Positions 1-8,463 of a DNA stretch of 64,000 bases are shown here, one piece after another. Position 1 is the first letter of the stretch, and every line of letters begins with the position of its first letter. Source of the stretch: JAVJSD01 sp040219575 (GTDB lineage: Bacteria; Planctomycetota; Planctomycetia; Pirellulales; Pirellulaceae); assembly GCA_040219575.1 (NCBI GenBank), contig JAVJSD010000028.1, positions 124,001 through 188,000 on the forward strand. Reading direction: 5' to 3'. The position numbers and the translations under genes were made by a program. The notes under the pieces are model-generated. The model worked only from the letters and a program-made list of their open reading frames with translations, was not told the DNA's origin and searched no databases.

Positions 1-1
1 C

Positions 2-3000
2 CTCGTTTACGCTGCCTTGACATTGCTGTCGGCTCTGTGCGGCCCTGCCAATCGGTTGCAGGCCGCGGAGGCGGCGACCGAGCTATCGGGCGAAGAGGCA
101 GTCGAATTCTTCGAGAAACATGTGCGGCCGGTGCTCGTCAATCGCTGCTACGAGTGCCACAGCGGCAACAGCGACGAGCCGAAAGGGAGCCTTCGCGTCG
201 ATTCCCGCGCGGCGCTGCTGGCCGGCGGCGACACGGGACCGGCGATCGTTCCCGGCGACGCCAAGCAGAGCCTATTGATCGACGCCATCAACTACGGCGA
301 CCTGTACGAGATGCCTCCCAAGTCGAAGTTGCCCGACAAGGAGATCGCGGCGCTCACGCGCTGGGTGGAGCTTGGTGCGCCCTGGCCCGGCGGCGATTCT
401 CCCATCACCACGACGCCGCCGAAGGAGAACGAGTTCGACCTCGCCAAGCGTCGCGCGTCGCACTGGTGTTGGCAGCCGATCGAAAAGCCAGCGCCGCCGG
501 TCGTCGTCGACAACGCCTGGCCGCGTGAAGCACTCGACCGCTTCATCCTGGCCCGACTGGAAAGCGCAGGCCTGAAGCCGGCCGAGCAGACCGATCGCGC
601 CACGCTGCTGCGTCGCGTAACGTTCGATCTCACCGGACTGCCGCCGACGCCCGCGGAACTGCACGCGTTTATGAGCGACGATTCGCCGCTGGCGTACGAG
701 CGCGTCGTCGATCGGTTGCTGGCCTCGCCCCGCTTCGGCGAACGCTGGGGACGCCACTGGCTCGACCTGGTGCGCTACGCCGAATCGCGCGGCCACGAGT
801 TCGACTACAACATCCCCAACGTCTGGCACTATCGCGACTACGTGATCCGGGCCCTCAACGCCGACGTCCCCTACGATCGGTTCGTCACCGAGCATGTGGC
901 GGGCGACCTGCTGGCCGAGCCGAGACTCGATGCGGTCGAAGGTTCGAACGAATCAATCCTAGGCACCGGTTTCTGGTTTCTCGGCGAGTGGGTGCATTCG
1001 CCCGTCGACATTCGGCAAGACGAGTGCGATCGCTTCGACAACATGGTCGACGTATTCGGCAAGACGTTCCTCGGCCTGACGATCGGCTGCGCCCGCTGCC
1101 ACGACCACAAGTTCGACGCCATCGCGCAGGCCGACTACTACGCCCTGACCGGCTACCTGCAAAGCAGCGCCTACCGACAAGCGCGTTTCGACAGCGAAGC
1201 GCACAACCGACGAATCGCTCGGCAGTTGGCCGCTCTCGACCGTGAGGCGGCGCCGCACATCACCGCGGCGGTGCTGGAGCAATACAAGGACGTCGTCGCG
1301 CGAATGGAGGGCTACCTGCTCGCCGCGCGCGAGGTGCTGGTCAGCGGAGCATCGCCGCGAACGCCAAAGGGGAAGGAGCAACTTGCGCGCAGCGCTGAGA
1401 AGTACGGCGTCGACGCGCAGCGTCTCGCCGCTTGGACGGCCCACCTGCGCGCCGCCGAGAATATCGAAGACGATCCGCTGCACGGTTTCGCCCGTCTGGC
1501 GCTCGACGCGCCCGACGAGACCGTCATCCTGCGCGAACCGATCGACCAACTGCGGACCGCCTGGACGACCGAACTCGAACAGAATGCGTCCCAACGAGAG
1601 CAACTCGACATGGTGGTCGATTTCGGCACGCTCCGCGACAGCGACTGGATCGCCGACGGACTGACCTTCGGCCTCGGGCCGCGCCGCGCCGGAGAACTGC
1701 AACTCTCGACCGACGGCGATGCGCCCCTTGCCGAGGTGGTGGAGTACGGCGGCGCGCGTCGCGATCCACTTTGGAACGGCCTGAAACTGACCGCAGGAAC
1801 GGAACCGGCCGCGGGACGGCTGTCGCGCTATCCACGCGCGGGCCGGACGGTTCGCACGCCCACCTTCGAGATCCGTCGCAAGAGCGTGTTCTATTTGGTC
1901 CGCGGCACGGGCCACGCGTACGCGGTCGTCGATTCGCATCGCATGATCAACGGTCCGCTGCATGGTTCACTGTTGAAGGACATCAAGACCGGCGGAGCAC
2001 TGACCTGGATCGGCCACGACCTGTCGCGCTACCACGGGCACGGCGCCCACATGGAATTCATCGCGACGGGCGACGAGCCGCTGGAGGTGCTGATGGTGGT
2101 GCAGTCGGATTCGCCGCCGGGCGACTTGCTCGAAGGCCCCAATCGCCTGCTGCTCGCCTCGCTCGACAAGTCCGCCGAGGCGACGATCAGCGACGCCGCC
2201 CACCGCTGGCAGCAGGCGTTCGCAAAAGCCTACTTGGCCTTGCAGCGGGGCGAACTCGCATCGCATCCACTCAATACCGACGCGGCGCGACTGCTCAACT
2301 GGGTGCTCAGGCATCCCGAACTGTGCCGCACGACCGACGAGAGAAGCCAGCAGCGCGTGCGCGAGACCGTCGCTGAGTATCGCCGCCAGCGTGACGCGCT
2401 CACCTCGCAAATCAAATGGGAATCGCGCACCGCCCCCGCCATGTGGGACGGCGACGCTCAAAACGAACACTTGTTGATTCGGGGCAATCCCAAGACCGCC
2501 GGCGATTTGGTGCCGCGCGGCATGCCGGTAGCCTTGGGAGGGCCCCGCAGCGATTCGAACTACCTCGGCAGCGGCCGCCGCGCACTGGCGCAACAGCTGA
2601 CCGACCCCCAAAATCCGCTCGTCGCGCGCGTGATCGTCAACCGCCTATGGCATCACCTGTTCGGCCGTGGATTGAGCGCGGCGGTCGACAACTTCGGCGT
2701 GTTAGGAACAGAGCCGACGCATCCCGAACTGCTCGACTATCTGGCCGGCCAGTTCGTCCGCGACGACTGGTCGCAGAAGCGAATGATCCGCCGGTTGGTG
2801 CTCAGCAGCACGTACCGAATGGCCAGCACGGGCGACGCACATTCCGAGGAGGCCGATCCCGCGAATCTCCTGGTGCATCGGCGGAATGTACGGCGATTGG
2901 AGGCCGAGCCCCTGCGCGATACGTTGCTGTCGCTCTCTGGTCGGCTCGACAACCGGATGTACGGCAAGAGCGTCGACGTTTTTCTCACACCGTTCATGCA

Positions 3001-3451
3001 GGGCCGCGGGCGACCGCCGCAAGGCCCGCTCGATGGCAACGGCCGCCGCAGCATCTATATCTCGATCCGCCGCAACTTCCTCTCGCCGATGATGCTGGCT
3101 TTCGATACGCCGCAGCCGTTCAATACCGTCGGCCGCCGCAACGTCTCGAACGTGCCGGCCCAAGCGCTCACGCTCATGAATGATCCGCTGGTGATCGAAC
3201 TGGCTGGAATGTGGGCCGAGCGCGTGCTGGCCGATGAGACCAGCACGACCGACGACCGACTAACCGCTGTTTACGAGACGGCCTTCTCCCGCCCCCCCAC
3301 CGACGACGAATGCGCCGCTGCGATGGGCTTTCTCGAAACACAGGGACAGGAGTACGGCCTCTCACCACAAGACGCCCAAGGCGACGAGCGCGTGTGGACG
3401 GACCTGTGTCACGTATTGATCAACGCCAAAGAGTTCATTTTCATCAACTGA
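2..3451 (+). CDS. PSCyt1-DUF1549-DUF1553 cytochrome-like protein (5' partial)
   Basis: Large exported planctomycete protein of the PSCyt1/PSCyt2(DUF1549)/PSD1(DUF1553) family, molecular role unproven. The frame is open to the left edge and the first bases encode a hydrophobic signal-peptide core, so the true start is probably just outside the window; a TTG at 17 is the first possible internal start. A c-type heme motif CYECH lies about 45 residues in, and CARCHDHKF, the DUF1549 hallmark, is near residue 360. DUF1553 covers roughly the last 270 residues (VIVNRLWHHLFGRGL). Between DUF1549 and DUF1553 sits an insertion of several hundred residues with a beta-rich, carbohydrate-binding-like look that the paralogue at 11872-14325 lacks. 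A DUF1501 gene follows after 89 nt, the usual partner. Likely works in the periplasm with that partner. Family assignment is firm, function is not. Confidence 0.93.
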   Translation, partial: LVYAALTLLSALCGPANRLQAAEAATELSGEEAVEFFEKHVRPVLVNRCYECHSGNSDEPKGSLRVDSRAALLAGGDTGPAIVPGDAKQSLLIDAINYGDLYEMPPKSKLPDKEIAALTRWVELGAPWPGGDSPITTTPPKENEFDLAKRRASHWCWQPIEKPAPPVVVDNAWPREALDRFILARLESAGLKPAEQTDRATLLRRVTFDLTGLPPTPAELHAFMSDDSPLAYERVVDRLLASPRFGERWGRHWLDLVRYAESRGHEFDYNIPNVWHYRDYVIRALNADVPYDRFVTEHVAGDLLAEPRLDAVEGSNESILGTGFWFLGEWVHSPVDIRQDECDRFDNMVDVFGKTFLGLTIGCARCHDHKFDAIAQADYYALTGYLQSSAYRQARFDSEAHNRRIARQLAALDREAAPHITAAVLEQYKDVVARMEGYLLAAREVLVSGASPRTPKGKEQLARSAEKYGVDAQRLAAWTAHLRAAENIEDDPLHGFARLALDAPDETVILREPIDQLRTAWTTELEQNASQREQLDMVVDFGTLRDSDWIADGLTFGLGPRRAGELQLSTDGDAPLAEVVEYGGARRDPLWNGLKLTAGTEPAAGRLSRYPRAGRTVRTPTFEIRRKSVFYLVRGTGHAYAVVDSHRMINGPLHGSLLKDIKTGGALTWIGHDLSRYHGHGAHMEFIATGDEPLEVLMVVQSDSPPGDLLEGPNRLLLASLDKSAEATISDAAHRWQQAFAKAYLALQRGELASHPLNTDAARLLNWVLRHPELCRTTDERSQQRVRETVAEYRRQRDALTSQIKWESRTAPAMWDGDAQNEHLLIRGNPKTAGDLVPRGMPVALGGPRSDSNYLGSGRRALAQQLTDPQNPLVARVIVNRLWHHLFGRGLSAAVDNFGVLGTEPTHPELLDYLAGQFVRDDWSQKRMIRRLVLSSTYRMASTGDAHSEEADPANLLVHRRNVRRLEAEPLRDTLLSLSGRLDNRMYGKSVDVFLTPFMQGRGRPPQGPLDGNGRRSIYISIRRNFLSPMMLAFDTPQPFNTVGRRNVSNVPAQALTLMNDPLVIELAGMWAERVLADETSTTDDRLTAVYETAFSRPPTDDECAAAMGFLETQGQEYGLSPQDAQGDERVWTDLCHVLINAKEFIFIN

Positions 3452-3455
3452 CATC

Positions 3456-3503
3456 GTAGGGCGGCCTTCCAGGCCGCCAAAGCAGGCAGAATGCCCGCCC
3501 TAC
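3456..3503. repeat. Inverted-repeat extragenic element, family A copy 1
   Basis: A 48-bp element begins five bases after the stop of the preceding gene. Its ends are the perfect 9-bp arms GTAGGGCGG and CCGCCCTAC, and it contains an inner palindrome GGCGGCCTTCCAGGCCGCC. The same kind of element occurs at 8388-8456. It could act as a terminator or an mRNA-end structure; no T-tract follows. Confidence 0.7.
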
Positions 3504-3540
3504 GTCGCCGAGCCCGTCGTTTCGAGAGTTATCGAGTTCC

Positions 3541-4971
3541 ATGACGACACCGACCTACCTTAGCCGCCGTCAGATGCTCGAGCGCACCGCTTGCGGTTTC
3601 GGCGCGGTGGCGCTGTCGGCGCTGTTGGCCCAGGACGACTACGGCGCGGAATTGGCCGCGAGCACAGACGTTCGCCGCGATCCGTTCGCCCCCAAGCCGG
3701 CGCATTTCCCGGCCAAAGTCAAGAACGTCATCTACCTGTACATGGATGGCGGGCCGTCGCAGGTCGACACGTTCGACCCCAAACCACGGCTCACCGAGGA
3801 AAGTGGCAAACCGTTCGGCCTGAAAATGGAGCCGACGCAGTTCGACAACAACGGCAACACCCTGGGCAGCCCCTGGAAGTTCAAGCAATACGGGGAGAGC
3901 GGCATCCCCGTCAGCGACCTGTTCCCCCACGTGGCGCGGCACGTCGACGACCTGGCGGTGATCCGCTCAATGACGTCGAAGTTCTCTGAGCACACCAGCG
4001 CCAATTATTTCCTGCACACCGGCACCGGCATTCAGGGCCGCCCCAGCATGGGCGCCTGGGTCGGCTACGGTCTGGGGAGCGCGTGCCGCGATCTGCCCGG
4101 CTTCATCACCCTCAACGGCGGACTGATCCCGCCCGGCGGCCTCGACAATTTCAACAGCGGTTTCCTGCCGGCCACGTTCCAGGCGTCGGTCTTCAATCCC
4201 AACAGCACCCCCGTGGCCAACATCGCCCGCGGCGAAGCGAGCGATGCGCTGCAGCGAAACAAGCTGAAGTTGCTCGGTCAGTTGGACCAGCAGTTGCTGG
4301 AGCGAAACGGCCGCCAGGACGCCGTCGAGTCGGCCATCGCCAACTACGAACTGGCCTATCGCATGCAGCGCGTGGTGCCGGAGTTGACCGATCTCTCCGG
4401 CGAGACGGAGGCCACGCGACGGATGTATGGATTCGAGGAGAAGACCAAAGGAACGGCGATCTTCGGCCGACAGTGCCTGCTCGCGCGGCGGTTGATTGAG
4501 AAGGGCGTGCGCTTCGTCGAACTCACCTGTCCCAGCGTCGGCCACGACCGCTGGGACCAGCACGGCAACCTGGCCAAGGGACACGCCGACAACGCCATGG
4601 CGGTCGACCAGCCGATCGGCGCGCTATTGGCCGATCTGAAACAGCGCGGCCTGCTGGAGAGCACGCTGGTCGTGTGGAGCGGCGAATTCGGACGCACGCC
4701 GTTCGCCCAGGGTGCGAACGGCCGAGACCACAACCCCTTCGGCTTTTCGCTGTGGATGGCGGGCGGCGGCGTGAAGGGCGGTACGATCTACGGCGCCACC
4801 GACGAATACGGTTACAAGGTGGTCGAGAATCGCGCCGAGATCCACGACCTGCACGCCACGATGCTGCACTTGCTGGGCATCGACCACAAGCGCCTCACCT
4901 TCCGCTTCAGCGGCCGCGACATGCGCCTCACCGACGTCCACGGCGAGTTGATCCACGATGTGCTCGCCTGA
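3541..4971 (+). CDS. DUF1501 Tat-exported protein
   Basis: 476-residue DUF1501 protein, an alkaline-phosphatase/sulfatase-superfamily relative of unknown substrate. The N-terminus has a twin-arginine signal (SRRQMLERTACGFGAVALS), so it should be exported folded. Typical motifs follow: LYMDGGPSQVDTFDPK near residue 65, the SGEFGRTPF block near residue 380, RDHNPFGFSLWMAGGG after it, and HDLHATMLHLLGIDH near the C-terminus. It begins 89 nt after the PSCyt gene, with a repeat element between them, and the two families almost always pair. A second such pair is at 11872-15712. Family certain; the reaction is not known and I do not assign one. Confidence 0.93.
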   Translation: MTTPTYLSRRQMLERTACGFGAVALSALLAQDDYGAELAASTDVRRDPFAPKPAHFPAKVKNVIYLYMDGGPSQVDTFDPKPRLTEESGKPFGLKMEPTQFDNNGNTLGSPWKFKQYGESGIPVSDLFPHVARHVDDLAVIRSMTSKFSEHTSANYFLHTGTGIQGRPSMGAWVGYGLGSACRDLPGFITLNGGLIPPGGLDNFNSGFLPATFQASVFNPNSTPVANIARGEASDALQRNKLKLLGQLDQQLLERNGRQDAVESAIANYELAYRMQRVVPELTDLSGETEATRRMYGFEEKTKGTAIFGRQCLLARRLIEKGVRFVELTCPSVGHDRWDQHGNLAKGHADNAMAVDQPIGALLADLKQRGLLESTLVVWSGEFGRTPFAQGANGRDHNPFGFSLWMAGGGVKGGTIYGATDEYGYKVVENRAEIHDLHATMLHLLGIDHKRLTFRFSGRDMRLTDVHGELIHDVLA

Positions 4972-5034
4972 AACCCGGACGGCAGCGGTGGGAGTGAGAG
5001 GTCTGGCTGACAGCAACGCAGATGGAAAGGGACA

Positions 5035-5126
5035 CCACAGAGAGCACAGAGCACACTGAGAAGATTTGAATGCTAAAGTTGCTGTTTCAAGAGGAACTTC
5101 CTCTGTGTCCCCTGTGCTCTCTGTGG
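5035..5126. repeat. Inverted repeat, CACAGAG-type extragenic element
   Basis: Perfect 15-bp inverted arms CCACAGAGAGCACAG (5035-5049) and CTGTGCTCTCTGTGG (5112-5126) separated by 62 nt, between the DUF1501 stop and the GNAT start. Low-complexity purine/pyrimidine flanks extend the pairing imperfectly. Probably a dispersed extragenic repeat; it could also form a hairpin terminator. Confidence 0.65.
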
Positions 5127-5154
5127 TAATTATGACCACCGCCGGGAGCAGTCC

Positions 5155-5781
5155 ATGGGTGAAGCCGTCTTACGTTGCGCGACGCCGGCCGACGTCGCCG
5201 CGATGGCCGCTGCGGAGGAAGCGAGTTGGCCCGCGGAATTGGCCTCGACGGCCGAGCAGATCGCCGCGCGGATCGACGTTTTTCCCGCCGGGCAGCTCGT
5301 GGCCGATCTCGACGGACAGGTCAGCGGCGCCGTATACGCGCAGCGGCTCACGGCCGAGTTCTTCGCTGCCTGTCCCAAGACCTACGACGCGCTGACCGAT
5401 CACGGCCGCTTCACGCGCACGCATACCGACGACGGCGAGATTTATCACATGATCGGCGTGTCGGTATTGCCCGAGGCCCGCGGCGGCGGACTCGGAAGAC
5501 TGTTGGTCGACCGCCAGATCAAAATCGGCCAGGCGATGCCCGGCGTACGCCGCAGCCTGGGGATCACGCGTCCCGTCCGTTACCACCGCCACCGCGAACT
5601 TTTGATCGAGGACTACGTTCATTTGCGCGACGACCTCGGCGCCTGGATCGATCCCGTGCTCGACTTCCACTTCCAAGCCGGCGCCCGCCTGATCGCCATC
5701 TACCCCGGCTATCGCCCCGAGGACCAACAAACCCTCCGCTACGGCGTGTTGATTGAATATGATGCGCCGTACAATCATTGA
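5155..5781 (+). CDS. GNAT-family N-acetyltransferase
   Basis: 208-residue cytoplasmic protein with a GNAT fold. The acetyl-CoA-binding motif is visible as VSVLPEARGGGLGRLLVDRQ near residues 100-119, with the R-G-G-G-L-G loop. The rest is long for a single GNAT domain and resembles the GNAT modules found with large biosynthetic enzymes, but no such enzyme is nearby. Start at 5155 is supported by GGGAG about seven bases upstream. It follows the inverted repeat and is likely its own transcription unit. Acyl donor and acceptor cannot be told from the sequence. Confidence 0.8.
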   Translation: MGEAVLRCATPADVAAMAAAEEASWPAELASTAEQIAARIDVFPAGQLVADLDGQVSGAVYAQRLTAEFFAACPKTYDALTDHGRFTRTHTDDGEIYHMIGVSVLPEARGGGLGRLLVDRQIKIGQAMPGVRRSLGITRPVRYHRHRELLIEDYVHLRDDLGAWIDPVLDFHFQAGARLIAIYPGYRPEDQQTLRYGVLIEYDAPYNH

Positions 5782-5831
5782 TCTTTCTCTATACGTTGCC
5801 TTGCTAGTGCGGTCAGTGGTAGGCTAGAGAC

Positions 5832-6065
5832 ATGATTCGCGCATACGACGAGATTGTAGAGTTCATCGCCGGAGGCGCAACGCCCGACGACGTGGTGAAC
5901 TTTGTCCCTTCTGAACGCACCAAGGAGTACGTCGCTGACTTGATTCACAAGGAAAAGACGTCAGGGCTAACGGCGGAAGAAACCTCGGAACTTGACCACT
6001 ATCTTCAGTACGAACATCTGATGCGATTGGCCAAAGCCCGTGCTCGGGCGTTCAAGTCGCCATGA
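5832..6065 (+). CDS. Small helical protein, partner of HNH nuclease (copy A)
   Basis: 77-residue acidic/basic mixed, predicted all-helical protein of no family I recognise. Its C-terminal half (GLTAEETSELDHYLQYEHLM then RLAKARAR) aligns well with the C-terminal half of the 91-residue protein at 37846-38121 (TITGEERVELEKYL, then QAKAR). Both precede an HNH nuclease gene. Here the stop overlaps the nuclease start in an ATGA junction, which implies translational coupling. Base composition is visibly lower in GC than the flanking genes, suggesting transfer. It could be a folding partner, targeting subunit or inhibitor of the nuclease; a toxin-antitoxin role is only a guess. Confidence 0.8.
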   Translation: MIRAYDEIVEFIAGGATPDDVVNFVPSERTKEYVADLIHKEKTSGLTAEETSELDHYLQYEHLMRLAKARARAFKSP

Positions 6066-6499
6066 CGAGCTATGTCTCGGCAGAACTGCGGAGAACCGTC
6101 GAACAACGCGCGAAACGTATCTGTGAATACTGCCGAATTCACGAAGACGACACGTTGCTCGGCTGCCAAGTTGACCATGTGATTTCCGAAAAGCACGGCG
6201 GGGCCACAGAGAGCGATAACCTCAGCTACGCCTGTACGTTCTGCAATCGCTACAAGGGCGCCGACGTGGGTTCGATTGCTGCCAGCACGGGCGAGTTCAC
6301 GCGGTTTTTCAATCCTCGAACAGATCGTTGGCCCGAGCACTTCACGCTCAATGGCGTGATCATTGAACCACAAACCGCAATAGGCGAAGTTACCGTGCGG
6401 CTCTTTCGAATTAATGATCCCGAGCGACTGATCGAACGAGAATTGCTCGCGCAAGTTGGTCGTTATCCTGCGCCCCAGACTTCTGACGATCCTGCGTAG
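6062..6499 (+). CDS. HNH endonuclease (copy A)
   Basis: 145-residue HNH nuclease. The zinc knuckle is CEYC (C21, C24) and CTFC (C58, C61); catalytic residues are D38-H39 (QVDHV), N53 and the CNRYKG box with N62. The C-terminal 70 residues (FFNPRTDRWPEHF, then FRINDPERL) are shared with the nuclease at 37429-37842 and form a conserved tail beyond the HNH core. Start overlaps the stop of the small partner gene by four bases. It should cut or nick DNA; target unknown. No methylase, intron or homing context is present. Confidence is high for the fold, low for the biological role. Confidence 0.9.
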   Translation: MTSYVSAELRRTVEQRAKRICEYCRIHEDDTLLGCQVDHVISEKHGGATESDNLSYACTFCNRYKGADVGSIAASTGEFTRFFNPRTDRWPEHFTLNGVIIEPQTAIGEVTVRLFRINDPERLIERELLAQVGRYPAPQTSDDPA

Positions 6500-6517
6500 C
6501 GAAGTCGCTGGACGCAG
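6492..6517 (+). terminator. Hairpin overlapping the HNH stop codon
   Basis: The segment forms an 11-bp stem, CTGCGTAGCGA against TCGCT plus ACGCAG with a GG bulge and a two-base loop. It contains the nuclease stop codon and ends two bases before the next possible start at 6520. No T-run follows, so rho-independent termination is uncertain. Confidence 0.3.
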
Positions 6518-6519
6518 CC

Positions 6520-6933
6520 ATGCCCGCTGAGTCAGTGGCGATCAGCCATCGTAGGACGATTTTCGCCTTGGCGCCCTTTGCCATTGCGATTTTCGTTTTT
6601 GTCTTTGCGCTTTCGCTGTGGATGGCGCGGGAGAGTCTGCCCGTGGCGACTCCGTGGCTGATGGGGATATGGGGAGCCATTCTTGCTTTTGATGTTCCCA
6701 TCTGCGTGTTGCTCGAAGTTTGCGTCGGCCTCCGACTAGTCGGATTAGACCCGTCGGACAATCTGATCGAGGTAGACTCTGACCTCGATTGGACTGATGT
6801 GACTTTTCGCATCGAACGAGAACTCGATGTCGACGTCCCCGTCGAGTTTCTCCGTCACTGGGACGGTACGTTCGATTCCCTCGTCCGATATGTCGCCGAT
6901 CTTCGTGAGGAGAGTAGCCCAAGCCAGCAATGA
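6520..6933 (+). CDS. Membrane protein with acyl-carrier-like C-terminus
   Basis: 137-residue protein I cannot name. Residues 13-37 and 44-70 are two hydrophobic membrane segments. The cytoplasmic tail, about residues 75-127, is acidic and helical (DLDWTDVTFRIERELDVDVP, then WDGTFDSLVRYVADL) and recalls the helices of acyl-carrier proteins, though there is no DSL-type phosphopantetheine serine at the expected place. Such two-TM plus ACP-like proteins are frequent in Pirellulales as hypotheticals. It lies 20 nt after the HNH gene and upstream of the sulfatase. The start is weakly supported (no strong Shine-Dalgarno). Confidence 0.6.
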   Translation: MPAESVAISHRRTIFALAPFAIAIFVFVFALSLWMARESLPVATPWLMGIWGAILAFDVPICVLLEVCVGLRLVGLDPSDNLIEVDSDLDWTDVTFRIERELDVDVPVEFLRHWDGTFDSLVRYVADLREESSPSQQ

Positions 6934-7053
6934 CTCTGCTGCTATCTCCGCGCTCTCCGCGTCCTCCTGTTCCAATTCTCTTCCTTGCAGATCGCTCGTC
7001 TCCAGTGCAGAATCGTCGGTGCACGCCGACCGCAAATCCTCGGAGATATCCTG

Positions 7054-8391
7054 ATGACGTCCTTTCCATGGAGATTCCTGTTCCTCCTGTCGCTCCTGTT
7101 GACGCCGCTGTTCTGCACGTCGGGCAAGGCCGATGAGCGGCCGAATATCGTGTTTCTCATCTCCGACGATCACGACTACGACCACTTCGGCTGGATGGGG
7201 CATCCCGTGGCACAAACGCCGACGATCGACGACCTGGCCCGCACGGGCGCCGTGTTCACCACCGCCCACCTGCCGATGAGCCGCTGCCATCCCACGCTGG
7301 CCAGCATGCTGTCGGGCCGCTATCCCCACCAGTCGGGCATCTACTACAACTTCGGCACCGAGCCACTCGACGAGACCAACGCCCTGCCGCTGCTGCTCAA
7401 ACAGGCCGGCTACCTCACGTATTGCGAGGGGAAATACTGGGAAGGCGATCCGCGGCGAATGGGTTTCACGCACGGCCAGGGAAAAACGGCCGACACGTTC
7501 GTCCGCAAGGGGCAGGAAAAGCTGTTCGAGTTTCTGGACAACGTCGGCGACAAGCCGTTCTTCGTGTGGTGGGCGCCGAAGCTGCCGCACACGCCGCACA
7601 ATCCGTCGAACGAACGGTTAGCGCGGTTCGAGCCGAAAAAGTTCCCCGTGCCGGATTACGTCGCGCCGGATCAGCGGGAACTCTTTCTGGAGAAGGAGCA
7701 CAAGAGTTACGCCATGGAGGCCTGGCTGGACGACGGCGTCGCGGAGTTGCGAGCCGCGCTGGAAGAACGCGGACTCGCCGAGAAAACAATGTTCGTGTTC
7801 CTGATCGACAACGGTTGGTGCAACGGCCTGGTGAGCAAGGGCTCGCCGCGCGAGAAGGGAGTTCGTACGCCGGTCATCTTCCAGTGGCCTGGCAAAATCA
7901 AGGCCGAGCAGAAGTTCGACGGTCTGATCAGCACGCTCGACGTGACGCCCACGATTCTCGACTACGCGGGTGTGGAAGTTCCCCAGACATACGCTGGGCG
8001 CAGCCTGCGGCCGATGATCGAAGGCGAACAGGACCTCGGCCGCGACGCGTTGTATGGCGCCATCTACCCGGCTTTCGCCACCAAAAGCGACCAGCGGCCG
8101 GAGCGCGACCTCTACGCCCTGTATGTCCGCACGCCCAAGTGGAAGTACGTGTACTACCTGCAGGACGTGGTGCAGAAGCGCAACGGCGACTACTTCCGCA
8201 TTCAGTCGATCTGCACGGACTATCCGACGCACGACAAAGGGGACGAGGAGTTGTTCGACCTATCGGCCGATCCGCACGAGTTACACAACCTCGCCGGCGA
8301 CGAGGAACACCGCGAGCGGCTCGACCAGTTCAAGAAGCAGGTGCTCGCCTGGTGGAAAGAAACCGGCGGCCGGCCGCTCGAACTTCCGTAG
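7054..8391 (+). CDS. Exported sulfatase-family protein
   Basis: 445-residue sulfatase-fold hydrolase with a signal peptide (WRFLFLLSLLLTPLFCTSG). Start 7054 is chosen because GGAG lies eight bases upstream and the signal peptide begins there; an in-frame start at 6985 adds residues without signal character. Metal ligands appear as NIVFLISDDHD (residues 31-41) and VFLIDNGW near residue 250. The nucleophile region reads SRCHPTLASMLSGR: Cys78 can be matured to formylglycine, but the C-x-P-x-R signature has His after Cys and Leu82 in place of Arg. The protein probably removes sulfate esters from polysaccharides in the periplasm, with activity less certain because of the altered motif. No anaerobic maturase gene is in view. 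Confidence 0.88.
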   Translation: MTSFPWRFLFLLSLLLTPLFCTSGKADERPNIVFLISDDHDYDHFGWMGHPVAQTPTIDDLARTGAVFTTAHLPMSRCHPTLASMLSGRYPHQSGIYYNFGTEPLDETNALPLLLKQAGYLTYCEGKYWEGDPRRMGFTHGQGKTADTFVRKGQEKLFEFLDNVGDKPFFVWWAPKLPHTPHNPSNERLARFEPKKFPVPDYVAPDQRELFLEKEHKSYAMEAWLDDGVAELRAALEERGLAEKTMFVFLIDNGWCNGLVSKGSPREKGVRTPVIFQWPGKIKAEQKFDGLISTLDVTPTILDYAGVEVPQTYAGRSLRPMIEGEQDLGRDALYGAIYPAFATKSDQRPERDLYALYVRTPKWKYVYYLQDVVQKRNGDYFRIQSICTDYPTHDKGDEELFDLSADPHELHNLAGDEEHRERLDQFKKQVLAWWKETGGRPLELP

Positions 8392-8456
8392 GGCGCCTTC
8401 CAGGCTGCCCCTCGTGCGGGTCCAGGCTGCATTGGCAGGCAAGATGCCTACCCTAC
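8388..8456. repeat. Inverted-repeat extragenic element, family A copy 2
   Basis: Element beginning GTAGGGCGCCTTCCAGGC and ending CCTACCCTAC, overlapping the sulfatase stop codon (TAG is part of GTAGGG). It matches the family seen at 3456-3503 but carries a longer centre. It fills the gap between convergent genes and may terminate transcription from both sides. Confidence 0.65.
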
Positions 8457-8463
8457 GGAAATG

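Noticed and set aside
5832..6933. Genomic island with integrase and attachment sites
   Set aside because: Lower GC is visible, but there is no integrase, tRNA or direct repeat at the borders.
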